Below are positions 39,704-51,671 of a stretch of DNA of 64,000 bases, piece after piece. This DNA comes from Lysobacter daejeonensis GH1-9 (GTDB lineage Bacteria; Pseudomonadota; Gammaproteobacteria; Xanthomonadales; Xanthomonadaceae). Position 1 is the first letter of the stretch; each line of letters starts with the position of its first letter. The notes beneath the pieces are model-generated. The model made no database searches. It had not been told where the DNA came from and saw only the letters and a list, made by a program, of their open reading frames with translations. A program made the position numbers and the translations under genes. The stretch covers positions 1 through 64,000 of the forward strand of contig NZ_AVPU01000012.1 of NCBI RefSeq assembly GCF_000768355.1, in the 5' to 3' direction.

Positions 39704-41632
39704 ATGTCCGCCTCGCCCGCCTTCTCCGCCCCGCCCTCGCTGCTGACGCAGGCGCAATCCGCGCTGGTCGAGCAGCTCACCACCGACCTCGACGGCGCCG
39801 GGCTGTGGTGGCTGTCTGGCTACGCCGCCGGGCTGGCCCGTGCCCAGACGTTGCCCGCCGCGCGCCCGATGGCGGTCCCGGCACCCGAGGCGCAACCCGC
39901 GGCCACGTTGACCATCGTGTATGGCAGCCAGACCGGCAACGCCAAGCGCGTGGCCGAGTCACTGGGACAGCAGGTCGAAGCGGCGGGCCTGCAAGTGCGC
40001 GTGCTGCGCGCCGATGCCTACCCCACCCGCGATCTGAAGCAGGAGCGCTACCTCGCCGTGGTGATCAGCACGCAGGGCGACGGCGACCCGCCGGACGATG
40101 CGCGCGGCTTCGTCGAGTTCATCACCGGCAAGCGGGCGCCGGCGCTGACCGACCTGCACTTCGCCGTGCTGGGTTTGGGCGACTCCAGCTATCCACAGTT
40201 CTGCGCGGTGGGCCAGGTGCTGGACGAGCGACTGGCTGCACTGGGCGGCAAGCGCTGGATCGCCCGCGGCGATGCCGACCTCGACATCGAGACGGTCGCC
40301 ACGCCGTGGTTGGCAAATGCCCTGGCTGCCGCGAAGGAATCGCTGAAGCCGCAGACACCGCTGGCCACGGTGACGCCATTACGCCCGTTGGCAGCGGCCA
40401 CCAGCGCGTATACGCGTGACAACCCGTTCCACGCCGAACTGCTGGCCAACCAGCGCATCACCGGCCGCGACCGCGCCGGCGCGCCGTCGGCCAAGGACAT
40501 CCGCCATATCGAGTTGTCGCTGGAGGGCTCCGGCCTGCATTACCAGCCGGGCGATGCGCTGGGCGTGTGGCCGATCAATCCGCCGCGACTGGTCGATGCG
40601 CTACTGGCGACCCTGGCGCTGGAGGGCACGCAGCCGGTCGACCACGGCGGGCAGACATTGCCGTTACGCGAGTGGCTGTCCAACCGTCGTGAGCTGACCC
40701 GCCTGTCGCGCCCGTTCCTGGTCGCGCACGCCGCGCTGGCCAAGGACGAAGCACTGGACCGGCAACTGTCCGCGGACAACCCGACAGGACTGACGGAGCT
40801 GCTCGCCAACCACCAGCTGATCGATCTGTTGCGCGCGCACCCGGCCGCGTGGACCGCCGAAGCCCTCGTGGCCGCACTGCGACCGTTGGTGCCGCGACTG
40901 TACTCCATCGCCTCCAGCCCGAAAGCCGTGGGTGACGAGGCGCACCTGACGGTCGCGCATATCGAGTACCGCGTGGACGGTGGCCCCGCCGGGACCATCG
41001 GCGATGCGCAAGGCGGCGGCGACGTTGAAGCTAGCGTCGATGATGGCCTGCGCTGGGGCACGGCCTCCAACTTCCTCGCCCGCGCGTTGGAAGGCGAACG
41101 CCTGCCGGTGTTCATCGAACACAACGAGCGCTTCCGCCTGCCCGCCGATGGCCACCGCGACGTGATCATGATCGGCCCGGGCACCGGCGTGGCCCCGTTC
41201 CGCGGCTTCGTGCAGGAGCGCGCCGCCGCGGGCGCCAGCGGGCGCAACTGGCTGTTCTTCGGCAATCCTCACGCGCGCACCGACTTCCTCTACCAGACGG
41301 AATGGCAGGAGGCGCTCAAGCGCGGCCAGCTGCATCGCCTGGACCTCGCCTTCTCCCGCGACCAGGTGACGTCGCTGGACGACGCAGCCCGCACCACCAC
41401 GGGCAAGACCTACGTGCAGGACCGCCTGCGCGAGCGCGGCGCGGAAGTCCATGCCTGGCTGGAAGGCGGCGCGCACGTCTACGTCTGCGGTGATGCCACG
41501 CGGATGGCCAAGGATGTGCACGCCGCCCTGCTGGCGCTGATCGCCGAGCACGGCAACCGGTCGGCCGAAGAGGCCGCGGACTACCTCAACGCGCTGCAGG
41601 CGCAGGGCCGCTACGCCCGGGACGTTTACTGA
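39704..41632 (+). CDS. cysJ: Sulfite reductase (NADPH) flavoprotein alpha-component
   Basis: 642-residue CysJ. A flavodoxin (FMN) domain starts at [10 protein letters not shown] (73-82), after an N-terminal Ala/Pro-rich extension. The FAD domain has RLYSIASSP, the NADPH part has [12 protein letters not shown] and [13 protein letters not shown], and the protein ends ARDVY as usual. It passes electrons from NADPH to the CysI haemoprotein for six-electron reduction of sulfite. ATG 39704 was chosen; the frame extends upstream into the control region without a good start. The cysI ATG overlaps the stop by 1 nt. Confidence 0.95.
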   Translation: MSASPAFSAPPSLLTQAQSALVEQLTTDLDGAGLWWLSGYAAGLARAQTLPAARPMAVPAPEAQPAATLTIVYGSQTGNAKRVAESLGQQVEAAGLQVRVLRADAYPTRDLKQERYLAVVISTQGDGDPPDDARGFVEFITGKRAPALTDLHFAVLGLGDSSYPQFCAVGQVLDERLAALGGKRWIARGDADLDIETVATPWLANALAAAKESLKPQTPLATVTPLRPLAAATSAYTRDNPFHAELLANQRITGRDRAGAPSAKDIRHIELSLEGSGLHYQPGDALGVWPINPPRLVDALLATLALEGTQPVDHGGQTLPLREWLSNRRELTRLSRPFLVAHAALAKDEALDRQLSADNPTGLTELLANHQLIDLLRAHPAAWTAEALVAALRPLVPRLYSIASSPKAVGDEAHLTVAHIEYRVDGGPAGTIGDAQGGGDVEASVDDGLRWGTASNFLARALEGERLPVFIEHNERFRLPADGHRDVIMIGPGTGVAPFRGFVQERAAAGASGRNWLFFGNPHARTDFLYQTEWQEALKRGQLHRLDLAFSRDQVTSLDDAARTTTGKTYVQDRLRERGAEVHAWLEGGAHVYVCGDATRMAKDVHAALLALIAEHGNRSAEEAADYLNALQAQGRYARDVY

Positions 41633-43365
41633 TGAGCACGCATTCGGTCGAAGACATCAAGCGAGAAAGCGGCCGCCTGCGCGGCACGCTGCTGGAGTCA
41701 CTGGCCAATCCGGTCACCGGCGCCCTGCACGAGGACGACCAGACCCTGATCAAGTACCACGGCAGCTACCAGCAGGATGACCGCGACGTCCGCGACGAGC
41801 GCCGCCTGCAGAGGCTGGAGCCGGCGTACTCGTTCATGATCCGCACCCGCACGCCGGGTGGCGTGGTGTCGCCGGAGCAGTGGCTCAAGCTGGACCGCAT
41901 CGCCACCACCTTTGCGGAGCGCGGGCTGCGCATCACCACGCGCCAGGCCTTCCAGTTCCACGGCGTGATCAAGACCGAGCTGAAGCCGACGATGCAGGCG
42001 ATCAATGCCGCATTGATCGACACGCTGGCCGCGTGCGGCGACGTCAACCGCAACGTGGCGGTGGCCGCGAACCCGCACCAGTCACGCGCGCACGCCAGGG
42101 TGCATGCGCAGGCCGCGGCCTTGTCCGAACACCTGCTGCCCAACACCCGCGCCTATTACGAGATCTGGCTGGATGAGGAAAAGGTCTCCGGCAGCGGTGA
42201 GGAGGCCGAGCCCATCTACGGCGCCGGCTACCTGCCGCGCAAGTTCAAGATCGGCTTCGCCATCCCGCCGTACAACGACGTCGACGTGTTCGCACAGGAC
42301 CTGGGGTTCATCGCCATCATCGACGACGGAGAACTGCGCGGTTACGACGTCACCGTTGGCGGCGGCATGGGTGCGACGCACGGCGACCAGGAGACCTACC
42401 CGCGCCTGGGCAATGTCATCGGCTTCATTCCCCCGGAGCGCTTGACCGCCGTGGCCGAGGCCGTCGTCACCACCCAGCGCGACTGGGGCAACCGCGTAGT
42501 GCGCAAGCGCGCGCGGCTGAAGTACACCATTGACGATCGCGGGCTGGAGGCGTTCCAGGCCGAAGTGGAGCGCCGCGCCGGTGGCGCGCTGGAGCCGGCG
42601 CGCGGCTTCCGCTTCGTACACAACGGCGACCGCTTCGGCTGGGTGCAATCCGACGATGACGCGACGCGCTGGCACCTGACCCTGCGCATCGTGGCCGGGC
42701 GCATCTGGGACCGGGATGGGCTCAGCCACCTGACCGGCTTGCGCCACATCGCGCAGTTGCTGCACGAGGCCGACGCCGCGCCTGGTACCGTTGCCCCCGA
42801 ATTCCGCATGACGGCCAACCAGAACCTGGTCATCGCCAACGTGCCGGCCGCACTGCGCGCGCGGGTGGACGCGCTGCTTGAGCACCACGGCCTGGACACG
42901 CACGCGCGCGCCACGCCGTCGCGACTCAACGCCATCGCCTGCGTCGCCCTGCCCACCTGCGGCTTGGCCATGGCCGAAGCCGAGCGCTACCTGCCCGAGT
43001 TCATCACCCGGCTGGAAGGCCTGCTCGATCGCCACGGCCTGCGCGAGCAGCCCATCAACGTGCGCCTCAGCGGCTGCCCCAACGGCTGCTCGCGGCCGTA
43101 CCTGGGCGAGATCGCGCTGGTGGGCAAGGCGCCCGGGCGCTACAACCTGATGCTGGGCGCCGACCACCGCGGCCAGCGGCTCAACCGCCTGCACCGCGAG
43201 AACGTGGACGAAGCCGCGATCCTGGCCGCGCTCGACCCGCTGCTGGCGGACTACGCCGCACAGCGCACCGCGGGCGAATATTTCGGCGACTACCTGGTGC
43301 GTGCGGGCGTCATCGCCGTGCCTGCCAAGGACGATCGCACCATCGGCATCGAGGTGGTGGCATGA
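41632..43365 (+). CDS. cysI: Sulfite reductase haemoprotein beta-component
   Basis: 577-residue CysI carrying sirohaem and [4Fe-4S]. The four cluster cysteines are C437, C443, C482 and C486 (CVALPTC ... SGCPNGC). C486 also bridges to the sirohaem iron. Other conserved stretches are [15 protein letters not shown] and [12 protein letters not shown]-like [12 protein letters not shown]. It reduces sulfite to sulfide with electrons from CysJ. It overlaps cysJ by 1 nt and cysH by 4 nt. Confidence 0.96.
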   Translation: MSTHSVEDIKRESGRLRGTLLESLANPVTGALHEDDQTLIKYHGSYQQDDRDVRDERRLQRLEPAYSFMIRTRTPGGVVSPEQWLKLDRIATTFAERGLRITTRQAFQFHGVIKTELKPTMQAINAALIDTLAACGDVNRNVAVAANPHQSRAHARVHAQAAALSEHLLPNTRAYYEIWLDEEKVSGSGEEAEPIYGAGYLPRKFKIGFAIPPYNDVDVFAQDLGFIAIIDDGELRGYDVTVGGGMGATHGDQETYPRLGNVIGFIPPERLTAVAEAVVTTQRDWGNRVVRKRARLKYTIDDRGLEAFQAEVERRAGGALEPARGFRFVHNGDRFGWVQSDDDATRWHLTLRIVAGRIWDRDGLSHLTGLRHIAQLLHEADAAPGTVAPEFRMTANQNLVIANVPAALRARVDALLEHHGLDTHARATPSRLNAIACVALPTCGLAMAEAERYLPEFITRLEGLLDRHGLREQPINVRLSGCPNGCSRPYLGEIALVGKAPGRYNLMLGADHRGQRLNRLHRENVDEAAILAALDPLLADYAAQRTAGEYFGDYLVRAGVIAVPAKDDRTIGIEVVA

Positions 43366-44117
43366 GCCCTCCGGACCCCATCACCGCGGCCGAATCGCCG
43401 CGCGCGCTCGACGAGCTCAACCGCTGGCTGGGCACGCTCAGCGCCGAGGCGCGCGTGGCCTGGGCGCTGGAAGCGCAGGCCGGCGAGCATGCGTTGTCGT
43501 CCAGCTTCGGGGCGCAGGCGGCCGTATCCCTGCACCTGGTCACCCGGCAGAAGGCCGACCTCCCGGTGATCCTGGTCGACACCGGCTACCTGTTCCCCGA
43601 GACGCACGTGTTCATCGACGAGCTCACCCAGCGCCTCGACCTCAACCTGCAGGTTTACCGCCCGCGGGAGGACGCGGCGTGGGATGCCGTGCGCGTGGCT
43701 CAACTGCCAGAACTGGGCGTGGAAGGCATCACCCGCTACAACCACGCACACAAGGTCGAACCGATGCAGCGCGCGTTGCGCGAACTGGGTGTGCGTACGT
43801 GGATTGCCGGACTGCGGCGGCAACAATCGGCCAGCCGTGCCGGCATCGACTTCCTGGAACTGCGCGATGGCCGCTGGAAGCTGCATCCGCTGGCCGACTG
43901 GACCGATCGCGACGTGTGGCAGTACCTGCAACGCCACGACCTGCCCTACCACCCGCTGTGGCACGCGGGGTACGTGTCGATTGGCGACACGCACTCCACG
44001 CGCAAGCTGGAGGCCGGCATGAGCGAAGAGGACACGCGCTTCTTCGGGCTCAAGCGCGAGTGCGGGCTGCACGAAAGCTGGGACGCCGCCTACGCGCCCA
44101 CCAGCCAGGCGGCCTGA
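43362..44117 (+). CDS. cysH: Phosphoadenylyl-sulfate (PAPS) reductase
   Basis: 251-residue CysH that reduces PAPS to sulfite with thioredoxin. The PAPS-binding loop is [15 protein letters not shown] (about 47-61), followed by [11 protein letters not shown]. The catalytic cysteine is C234 in ECGLHES. The extra Cys pairs of [4Fe-4S]-type APS reductases are absent, consistent with PAPS specificity and with CysC being present. It starts in an ATGA overlap with cysI. Confidence 0.94.
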   Translation: MSPPDPITAAESPRALDELNRWLGTLSAEARVAWALEAQAGEHALSSSFGAQAAVSLHLVTRQKADLPVILVDTGYLFPETHVFIDELTQRLDLNLQVYRPREDAAWDAVRVAQLPELGVEGITRYNHAHKVEPMQRALRELGVRTWIAGLRRQQSASRAGIDFLELRDGRWKLHPLADWTDRDVWQYLQRHDLPYHPLWHAGYVSIGDTHSTRKLEAGMSEEDTRFFGLKRECGLHESWDAAYAPTSQAA

Positions 44118-44123
44118 AGCCAT

Positions 44124-44150
44124 GCCGCTTGCGGCATCCACGCAAGCGGC
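44124..44150. terminator. Stem-loop between convergent cysH and cysB
   Basis: GCCGCTTGC (44124-44132) pairs with GCAAGCGGC (44142-44150), perfect 9 bp with a 9-base loop. It fills the 42-bp gap between two convergent stops, so it may end both transcripts. No T-run. Confidence 0.5.
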
Positions 44151-44159
44151 GCGTCGGTC

Positions 44160-45143
44160 TTACACGGTGATCGGCTGGCTCAGTTCGGTCCAGGTCGGCG
44201 GCACCGGCCAGTCGGCCATCTGGTTGCCGGCCAGCACGCGACGCAGGTCATGGCGATCCAGCTGCGGCGCCAGCGCGTGCAGCAGCTCGAGCGTGTAGTC
44301 GCGCAACACGCGCTCGCGCGGCAGCACCGCCCACGCCACGCATTCGGGGATCGCCGCGGGCGCGGTCAACGCGCGCAGGTCGGCATCGTCGTGCGTGCTG
44401 ACGGCCATCTCGGCGAGCAGGCCCACGCCGAGGCCCGCACGCACGTAGGTCTTGATCAGGTCCGCGTCGCGCGCGGTCATCGCCAGTTGCGGCTCCAGCC
44501 CGGCTTCGACGAAGGCGCGCCGCAGCGACGACTCCGGACGGATCGATGACTCGTAACTCACCAATGGATAGTTGGCCAGTTGCGCCAACCCCGGCGCGGC
44601 GTTCGCGGCCAGTGGGTGGTCCTTCGGCACCAGCACCTGGCGGCGCCAGCGGAACAGCGGAACAGCAATGCCGCCTTCTGGCACATCGCCGGCGGTGCTG
44701 ATCAGCGCCAGGTCGGCCTCGCCGCTGGCCAGCAGCGATAGCACCTCGCCATCGGCGGTCGGTTGCAGGTGCACGCTGACCTGCGGGTAGGCCTGCTTCA
44801 CCTGCGCGATGGCCGGCGGCAGCACGAAGCGCGCCTGGGTGTGGGTGGTGGCCAGCACCAGCCGGCCCTGGCCGTCGCGGCGCTGGTTGGCCGCGTACGA
44901 GCGGATGTTGTTGGCCTCCGCCAGCAGGCGGCGCGCGTGCTTCAGCACCTGCTGGCCCGACGGCGTGACCGCGTCGAGGCTGCGCCCCTTGCGCGAGAAC
45001 AGCAGGAAACCGAGTTCGTCCTCGAGCTGCTTGAGCTGCTTCGACAGCCCCGGCTGCGTGGCGTGCACGCGCTCGGCCGCGAGGGTGATGTTGAGCCCCG
45101 AGTCGGCGATGGCGACCAGGTAGCGGAGTTGGGTGAGGGTCAT
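44160..45143 (-). CDS. cysB: LysR-type regulator CysB
   Basis: 327-residue LysR-family activator of sulfate assimilation. The N-terminal winged helix opens MTLTQLRYLVAIADSGLNITLAAERVHATQPGLSKQLKQLE in the CysB/Cbl style (broken here into the segments TLTQLRYLVAIAD, ATQPGLSKQLKQLE). The effector domain has ATTHTQARFVLPPAI, the CysB-type inducer region for N-acetylserine/O-acetylserine. The neighbouring cys genes are probable targets. It is divergent from cysG; the 247-bp gap holds an AT-rich control region. Confidence 0.9.
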   Translation of the reverse strand: MTLTQLRYLVAIADSGLNITLAAERVHATQPGLSKQLKQLEDELGFLLFSRKGRSLDAVTPSGQQVLKHARRLLAEANNIRSYAANQRRDGQGRLVLATTHTQARFVLPPAIAQVKQAYPQVSVHLQPTADGEVLSLLASGEADLALISTAGDVPEGGIAVPLFRWRRQVLVPKDHPLAANAAPGLAQLANYPLVSYESSIRPESSLRRAFVEAGLEPQLAMTARDADLIKTYVRAGLGVGLLAEMAVSTHDDADLRALTAPAAIPECVAWAVLPRERVLRDYTLELLHALAPQLDRHDLRRVLAGNQMADWPVPPTWTELSQPITV

Positions 45144-45293
45144 GAGCGCGGTGTCCGGTCAGGTCGAGGGTCCAGTCGATGGGCGTTGGACGGATGCACG
45201 GGACAGGACATGGGGGCGATGATGCACATGATTTATCTCTCTATTCGGATGAACTGATTTTAATACTAAGCCGCAAAGCCAAGCCAATTCAAT

Positions 45294-45316
45294 GCTTATG
45301 CGTTTACGGAATAAGC
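45294..45316. promoter_or_regulatory. Candidate CysB operator upstream of cysG
   Basis: GCTTAT (45294-45299) and ATAAGC (45311-45316) form an inverted repeat with an 11-nt spacer, in an AT-rich patch (45215-45335) between divergent cysB and cysG. It shares CGCATAAGC with the cysJ control region. Autoregulation of cysB and activation of cysG are inferred. Confidence 0.45.
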
Positions 45317-45390
45317 CAAGACCCTGATGTTATTTCCCCAGCCCGGCCGCGATGGCTAGCGTCGGAGGCCCTCCCAATCCGTCCGCTGCC

Positions 45391-46842
45391 ATGGCCGCCC
45401 CGCTGTTTCCGCTGTTCGTCGATCTCTCCGGCCGCGCCGTCGTGGTGGTGGGGGGCGGCAACGTCGCCCGGCGCAAGGTGACGGCACTGCTGGACGCAGG
45501 CGCCAAGGTCACCGTCGGCGCGCCCGCACTGGAGCCAGAACTGGCCGAATTGGCCCGCCGGGGCGACATCCAGCACGTGGAGGGCGCGTTCGACCCCAAC
45601 TGGCTCAATGGTGCGTGGCTGGCCATTGCCGCCACCGACCTGCCGGCCGTCAACCGCGCGGTCGCGGTGGCCGGCGAAGCGCGGCGGGTCTGGGTCAACG
45701 TGGTCGACGACGCCCCGCTGTCCAGCGTGCAGGTGCCCTCGCGCGTGGAACGCGGACCGGTGCAGATCGCGATCTCCAGCGGCGGCGGCGCACCCATGCT
45801 GGCGCGGCACCTGCGCGAGCAGTTGGAGACCCAGTTCGATGAATCATTGGGTGCATTGGCCACGCTGCTGACGCGCCTGCGCGGCCGCATCCGCGAACGC
45901 CTGACCGACCTGCATGCCCGCCGCCGCTTCTTCGAACGCCTGTTGGCCAGCGACGTGCCCACGCTGCTGCGACGCGGTGACGCCTCCGCCGCGGAACGCT
46001 CGCTGCTGGCCCAACTGGCCGACAGCGATAGCGTCCCCTTGGCAGGTCGCGTCGCACTGGTCGGTGCCGGTCCCGGCGACGGGGGCCTGCTGACCCTGCG
46101 TGGCCTGCGCCTGCTCAACGAAGCCGACGTTATCCTGCACGACCGACTGGTCGGTCCCGAGGTGCTCGCCCTCGCCCGCCGCGACGCCGAACGCATCGAG
46201 GTCGGCAAGCAGGCCGGCCACCACCACGTCACCCAGGACCGGATCCATGCGCTGATGCTGGAGCACGCGCGCGCCGGCAAGCGCGTGGTGCGGCTCAAGG
46301 GCGGCGACGGTTTCATCTTCGGCCGCGGCGGCGAGGAACTGGAGTTCCTGCAGGCGCACGGCATCGCCTTCGAAGTGGTGCCCGGCATCACCGCCGCGCT
46401 CGCCTGCGGTGCCTACGCCGGCATTCCGTTGACCCATCGCGACCACGCGCAATCAGTGCGTTTCGTTACCGCACACACCAAAGATTCGGCCGATGCCATC
46501 GACTGGGCGTCACTGGCCGCCGAACGCCAGACCTTGGCGGTGTACATGGGCGTGGCCGGCCTGGAAACGCTGCGCGAACGCCTGATCGCGCACGGCCGCG
46601 CCGCATCCACGCCGTTCGCGCTGATCGAGAACGGCTCGCGCCCGGAGCAGCGCGTGGTCGTGGGCACGCTGGACCGCCTACCCGCCCTCGCCCGCGCGCA
46701 TGCCGTGCAGTCCCCCGCGCTGCTGGTGCTGGGCGAAGTGGCGGCACTGGCCGGCACGCTGCACTGGTTCGGCACCGCGCCGCTGGGCGACACCACGCCT
46801 GCCCAACCGCCCGCCACGGTGATGCTGGAGCAGGCGGCATGA
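45391..46842 (+). CDS. cysG: Sirohaem synthase (multifunctional CysG)
   Basis: 483-residue CysG. The N-terminal half (1-about 200) is the NAD-dependent precorrin-2 dehydrogenase/ferrochelatase with [13 protein letters not shown] and [19 protein letters not shown]. The C-terminal half is the SAM uroporphyrinogen-III methyltransferase with [31 protein letters not shown] and VVPGITAA. It makes the sirohaem used by CysI. The start is placed at [12 protein letters not shown] as in relatives; an in-frame ATG 13 codons upstream (45352) exists. The C-terminal end is slightly extended. Confidence 0.92.
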   Translation: MAAPLFPLFVDLSGRAVVVVGGGNVARRKVTALLDAGAKVTVGAPALEPELAELARRGDIQHVEGAFDPNWLNGAWLAIAATDLPAVNRAVAVAGEARRVWVNVVDDAPLSSVQVPSRVERGPVQIAISSGGGAPMLARHLREQLETQFDESLGALATLLTRLRGRIRERLTDLHARRRFFERLLASDVPTLLRRGDASAAERSLLAQLADSDSVPLAGRVALVGAGPGDGGLLTLRGLRLLNEADVILHDRLVGPEVLALARRDAERIEVGKQAGHHHVTQDRIHALMLEHARAGKRVVRLKGGDGFIFGRGGEELEFLQAHGIAFEVVPGITAALACGAYAGIPLTHRDHAQSVRFVTAHTKDSADAIDWASLAAERQTLAVYMGVAGLETLRERLIAHGRAASTPFALIENGSRPEQRVVVGTLDRLPALARAHAVQSPALLVLGEVAALAGTLHWFGTAPLGDTTPAQPPATVMLEQAA

Positions 46843-46899
46843 CCATCGCGCCGCCGCAAGCCACGTAACAACGCACCCCATTCCTCGAAGGACACCCCC

Positions 46900-47877
46900 A
46901 TGGCCCTCCACGACAGCATCCTCGACACCATCGGCAACACGCCCATCGTCCGCCTCAACCGCATCGCGCCCACGCACGTCACGCTTTACGCCAAGGTCGA
47001 AGCCTTCAATCCGGCCGGCTCGGTGAAGGACCGCCTGGCGCTGGCCATCGTGCTCGACGCCGAGCGCCGCGGCGTGCTCAAGCCCGGTCAGACGATTGTC
47101 GAAGCCACCTCGGGCAACACCGGCATCGCCCTGGCGATGGTCGCCGCCGCGCGCGGCTATCCGTTCGTCGCGGTGATGACCGAGACCTTCTCGATCGAGC
47201 GCCGCAAGCTGATGCGCGCCTATGGCGCCAAGGTCATCCTCACCCCCGCCGCCGAGCGCGGCACCGGCATGGTGCGCAAGGCCGCCGAGCTGGCGGCGCA
47301 GCATGGCTGGTTCCTCGCCAGCCAGTTCGAGAACCCGGCCAACCCCGCCTACCACCGCAGCACCACCGGCCCGGAAATCCTGCGTGACTTCGCCGGCAAG
47401 CGCCTGGACTACTTCGTCAGCGGCTGGGGCACCGGCGGCACCATCACCGGCGCCGGCGAGGTGCTCAAGCTCGCCCGTCCGGAGCTGAAGGTGATCGCCA
47501 GCGAACCGGCCGGCGCCGCGCTGCTCTCGGGCAAGGAGTGGCAACCGCACAAGATCCAGGGCTGGACCCCGGACTTCATCCCCGGCGTGCTGAACCGCGG
47601 CATCGCCGACGAGGTGTTGCCGGTCGACGATGGCCTCGCCCGCGACACCGCGCGTCGCCTTGCCGCCGAGGAAGGGCTGTTCGTCGGCATCTCCGCCGGC
47701 GCCACCGTCGCTGCCGCGCTGCGCGTGGCCGAATCCGCGCCCGAGGGCTCGGTGCTGCTGGCGATGCTGCCCGACACCGGTGAGCGCTACCTGTCCACCG
47801 TGCTGTTCGAAGGCGTCAACGAAGGTTCGGACGACGAGTGGCTGGCGTCGCTGGAGCCGGCTGCGCAGGCGGCCTGA
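46900..47877 (+). CDS. cysK: Cysteine synthase A (O-acetylserine sulfhydrylase)
   Basis: 325-residue fold-type II PLP enzyme that makes cysteine from O-acetylserine and sulfide. The PLP lysine is K43 in NPAGSVKDR. The substrate loop TSGNTG, the phosphate-binding GTGGT and the TGERYLS near the end are all present. It lies 57 nt after cysG and is followed by a terminator; the mercury transposon begins 233 nt after the stop. Confidence 0.95.
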   Translation: MALHDSILDTIGNTPIVRLNRIAPTHVTLYAKVEAFNPAGSVKDRLALAIVLDAERRGVLKPGQTIVEATSGNTGIALAMVAAARGYPFVAVMTETFSIERRKLMRAYGAKVILTPAAERGTGMVRKAAELAAQHGWFLASQFENPANPAYHRSTTGPEILRDFAGKRLDYFVSGWGTGGTITGAGEVLKLARPELKVIASEPAGAALLSGKEWQPHKIQGWTPDFIPGVLNRGIADEVLPVDDGLARDTARRLAAEEGLFVGISAGATVAAALRVAESAPEGSVLLAMLPDTGERYLSTVLFEGVNEGSDDEWLASLEPAAQAA

Positions 47878-47880
47878 AAC

Positions 47881-47900
47881 CCGCTGCCGCCAGCGGTTTT
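47881..47900 (+). terminator. Intrinsic terminator of cysK
   Basis: CCGCTG (47881-47886) pairs with CAGCGG (47891-47896), loop CCGC, followed by TTTT. It lies 3 nt after the stop. Confidence 0.75.
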
Positions 47901-48045
47901 GCATACGGCCGCAATCGCCACGGGATGGTTGCAGGGGCGCCGACCGCTCGCACGCATCCGCGAAAGCTGCGCACAGACCGTTCTGGCCTGAAAAGGCCTG
48001 ATTCCATACCTGCAACATCAATATCGTATGCAAGATCCCTGTGCG

Positions 48046-48085
48046 CAGCGCGCCACGTCCTGTGCGTACACGTGGCGCGCCTGCG
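48046..48085. repeat. Long hairpin adjacent to the transposon insertion
   Basis: GCGCGCCACGT (48048-48058) is matched perfectly by ACGTGGCGCGC (48070-48080), with an 11-base loop and a few more paired bases outside after a bulge. It ends 15 nt before the target-site repeat. Confidence 0.6.
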
Positions 48086-48100
48086 GCCGCCGTCGCACCC

Positions 48101-48109
48101 AAAAAACAT
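48101..48109. repeat. Target-site duplication, left copy
   Basis: AAAAAACAT directly abuts the left terminal repeat. The same nine bases follow the right terminal repeat at 52731-52739. The typical ISL3 duplication is 8 bp and AT-rich; here 8 or 9 bp is compatible because the run of A residues leaves one base ambiguous. Confidence 0.85.
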
Positions 48110-48132
48110 GGGTATCCGGAATCTGGTGTGGG
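48110..48132 (+). repeat. Left terminal inverted repeat (IRL)
   Basis: Starts GGGTATCCGGA and ends GTGTGGG. It matches the reverse complement of 52708-52730 at 20 of 23 positions; mismatches are at positions 12, 14 and 16. GGGTATCCGG-type ends are typical of several ISL3 elements. Confidence 0.88.
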
Positions 48133-48185
48133 TTCTGGCTCCTTGGGTCTTTGTAGCTATCACTTTCAAAGAATGGATTTTGGTG

Positions 48186-48213
48186 TTGGACGGCTGAGCG
48201 GATGTGCTAGAGT
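48186..48213 (+). promoter_or_regulatory. Transposase promoter
   Basis: TTGGAC (48186-48191) and TAGAGT (48208-48213) are 16 nt apart. The subterminal repeat copy (48219-48235) lies just after the -10, so transposase binding there could limit its own expression. The second part is inference. Confidence 0.5.
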
Positions 48214-48218
48214 AAAAG

Positions 48219-48235
48219 TCGGATTTCAGTGTGGG
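48219..48235 (+). repeat. Subterminal repeat, left (L2)
   Basis: CGGATTTCAGTGTGGG resembles the inner part of the terminal repeats (CGGATTTTAGTGTGGG in the right end read inward). It is 103 bp inside the outer copy and in the same orientation. Confidence 0.65.
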
Positions 48236-48252
48236 TTCGCCCAAGGTGCTGA

Positions 48253-49593
48253 GTGACGGACTTTCTCCAGCTGCGAAGCCTGAAGACGCTTGAAATCCTG
48301 ACCAGCGAGGACAGTTACGTCGTCAAGGCCGAAGGCGTCAATCAGTGGGTGACCTGCCCGCTGTGCAAGACCGGACGCCTGCATGGTCACGGCTCACAGG
48401 AACAGTCGTTTCAGGACACACCGACGCACGGCAAACCCGTCGTGATCTTCATCCAGCGCCGTCGCTATCGCTGTACAAGCTGCACCAAGACCTTGTTTGA
48501 GCCTGTGGCGGACCTTGATGGAAAACGCCAAGCCACGGCGCGTCTGGTGCGTTATATCCGCGACCAGTCCTTCTCCAAGACCTTTGCGGCCCTTGCCCGG
48601 GAAGTAGCCGTGGACGAAAAGACGGTCCGCCACGTCTTCGACGATTTCATCGAGGAGGTCGAGGCCAAGACCCAGTTCCGGACGCCGCGGGTGCTGGGTA
48701 TCGACGAGCTCAAGATCATCGGCCAGTACCGGGCCATGATCACCAACGTCGAGCGCAAGACCGTGTTCGATATCCGCCCCAGCCGGGCCAAAGCCGAGTT
48801 GATGCCCTATTTCCGCGACCTGCGGGACAAGGACTCGGTCGAGTGGGTGGCGATGGACATGTACCACGTTTATCGGCAGTTGGTGCGCGCCACGCTGCCA
48901 CAGGCCCGGATCGTGGTCGATCGATTCCATATCCAGCGCATGGCGAACGACGCGCTGGAGAAGCTGCGCAAGCGCATTCGCAAGGATTTGTCCACCCGGC
49001 AGCGCCTCAAACTCAAGGACGAGCGGTTCCTGCTGCTCAAGCGGCAGCACGACCTGACAGGGAGAGATATGGACCGGATGCGGGAATGGTTCCAACAGTT
49101 CCCGCTCCTAAGCGAAGCCCACGCGCTCAAGGAAGGATTTCTGTCGATCTGGGATCAGAAGACCCGCCCAGCAGCAGAAGCCGCCTGCGCGAAGTGGCAG
49201 GCCAATATTCCGACCGAATTGGCGGCCACGTTCAAGGACCTGACCACCGCCGTGCACAACTGGCACGACGAAATCTTCGCCTACTTCGAGCAGCCGATTA
49301 CCAATGCCTATACTGAGTCAGTCAACCGAGTGGCCAAAGACATGAACCGCATGGGCAGGGGTTACAGCTTCGAGGTGCTTCGGGCGCGCATGCTCTACGA
49401 CAAGAAGGCGCGCAAGGATGGCTCGGTTATCGAAACCGTGTTGGTCGATGACGACGACCCAATGACCACGGACTTCGTGTTCCAGCGGATGACCACGGCG
49501 GCAACGCGCAAGAAGAAGATCACGCGCGTGGTCGAGTACGGCCCCTATCTCCCGACGCTGGCGCGGCTACTCGAAGAGGGGTATTTCGAATAG
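48253..49593 (+). CDS. ISL3-family transposase
   Basis: 446-residue DDE transposase. An N-terminal zinc-finger-like pair (C35/C38 and C74/C77: CPLC, CTSC) is followed by a helix-turn-helix. The catalytic core follows with D151 (LGIDELK), D223 (VVDRFHIQRM) and E355 (NAYTESVNRV). Length and motifs are typical and intact, so the element may still be active. GTG 48253 is the start; the frame has no earlier start after the promoter. Codon use is less GC-biased than in neighbours, in keeping with transfer. Confidence 0.92.
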   Translation: MTDFLQLRSLKTLEILTSEDSYVVKAEGVNQWVTCPLCKTGRLHGHGSQEQSFQDTPTHGKPVVIFIQRRRYRCTSCTKTLFEPVADLDGKRQATARLVRYIRDQSFSKTFAALAREVAVDEKTVRHVFDDFIEEVEAKTQFRTPRVLGIDELKIIGQYRAMITNVERKTVFDIRPSRAKAELMPYFRDLRDKDSVEWVAMDMYHVYRQLVRATLPQARIVVDRFHIQRMANDALEKLRKRIRKDLSTRQRLKLKDERFLLLKRQHDLTGRDMDRMREWFQQFPLLSEAHALKEGFLSIWDQKTRPAAEAACAKWQANIPTELAATFKDLTTAVHNWHDEIFAYFEQPITNAYTESVNRVAKDMNRMGRGYSFEVLRARMLYDKKARKDGSVIETVLVDDDDPMTTDFVFQRMTTAATRKKKITRVVEYGPYLPTLARLLEEGYFE

Positions 49594-49675
49594 TCCTCAG
49601 CCCATTGTGCAAGAGGCGGCGCTTCAGCCTGAATTTGTGATTCAGCCGATGAAGCATAGGTAAGAGGCCCAGCCA

Positions 49676-51659
<1,984 letters not shown>

Positions 51660-51671
51660 GGCAATCTCCTT

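Larger units (their letters stand above)
47878..48252. other. Gap between cysK and the transposase gene
   Basis: 375 bases. The first part holds the cysK terminator, then chromosomal sequence with a strong hairpin (48046-48085) and the target-site repeat (48101-48109). From 48110 on it is transposon: terminal repeat, transposase promoter and subterminal repeat. I see no other gene here. Confidence 0.7.
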
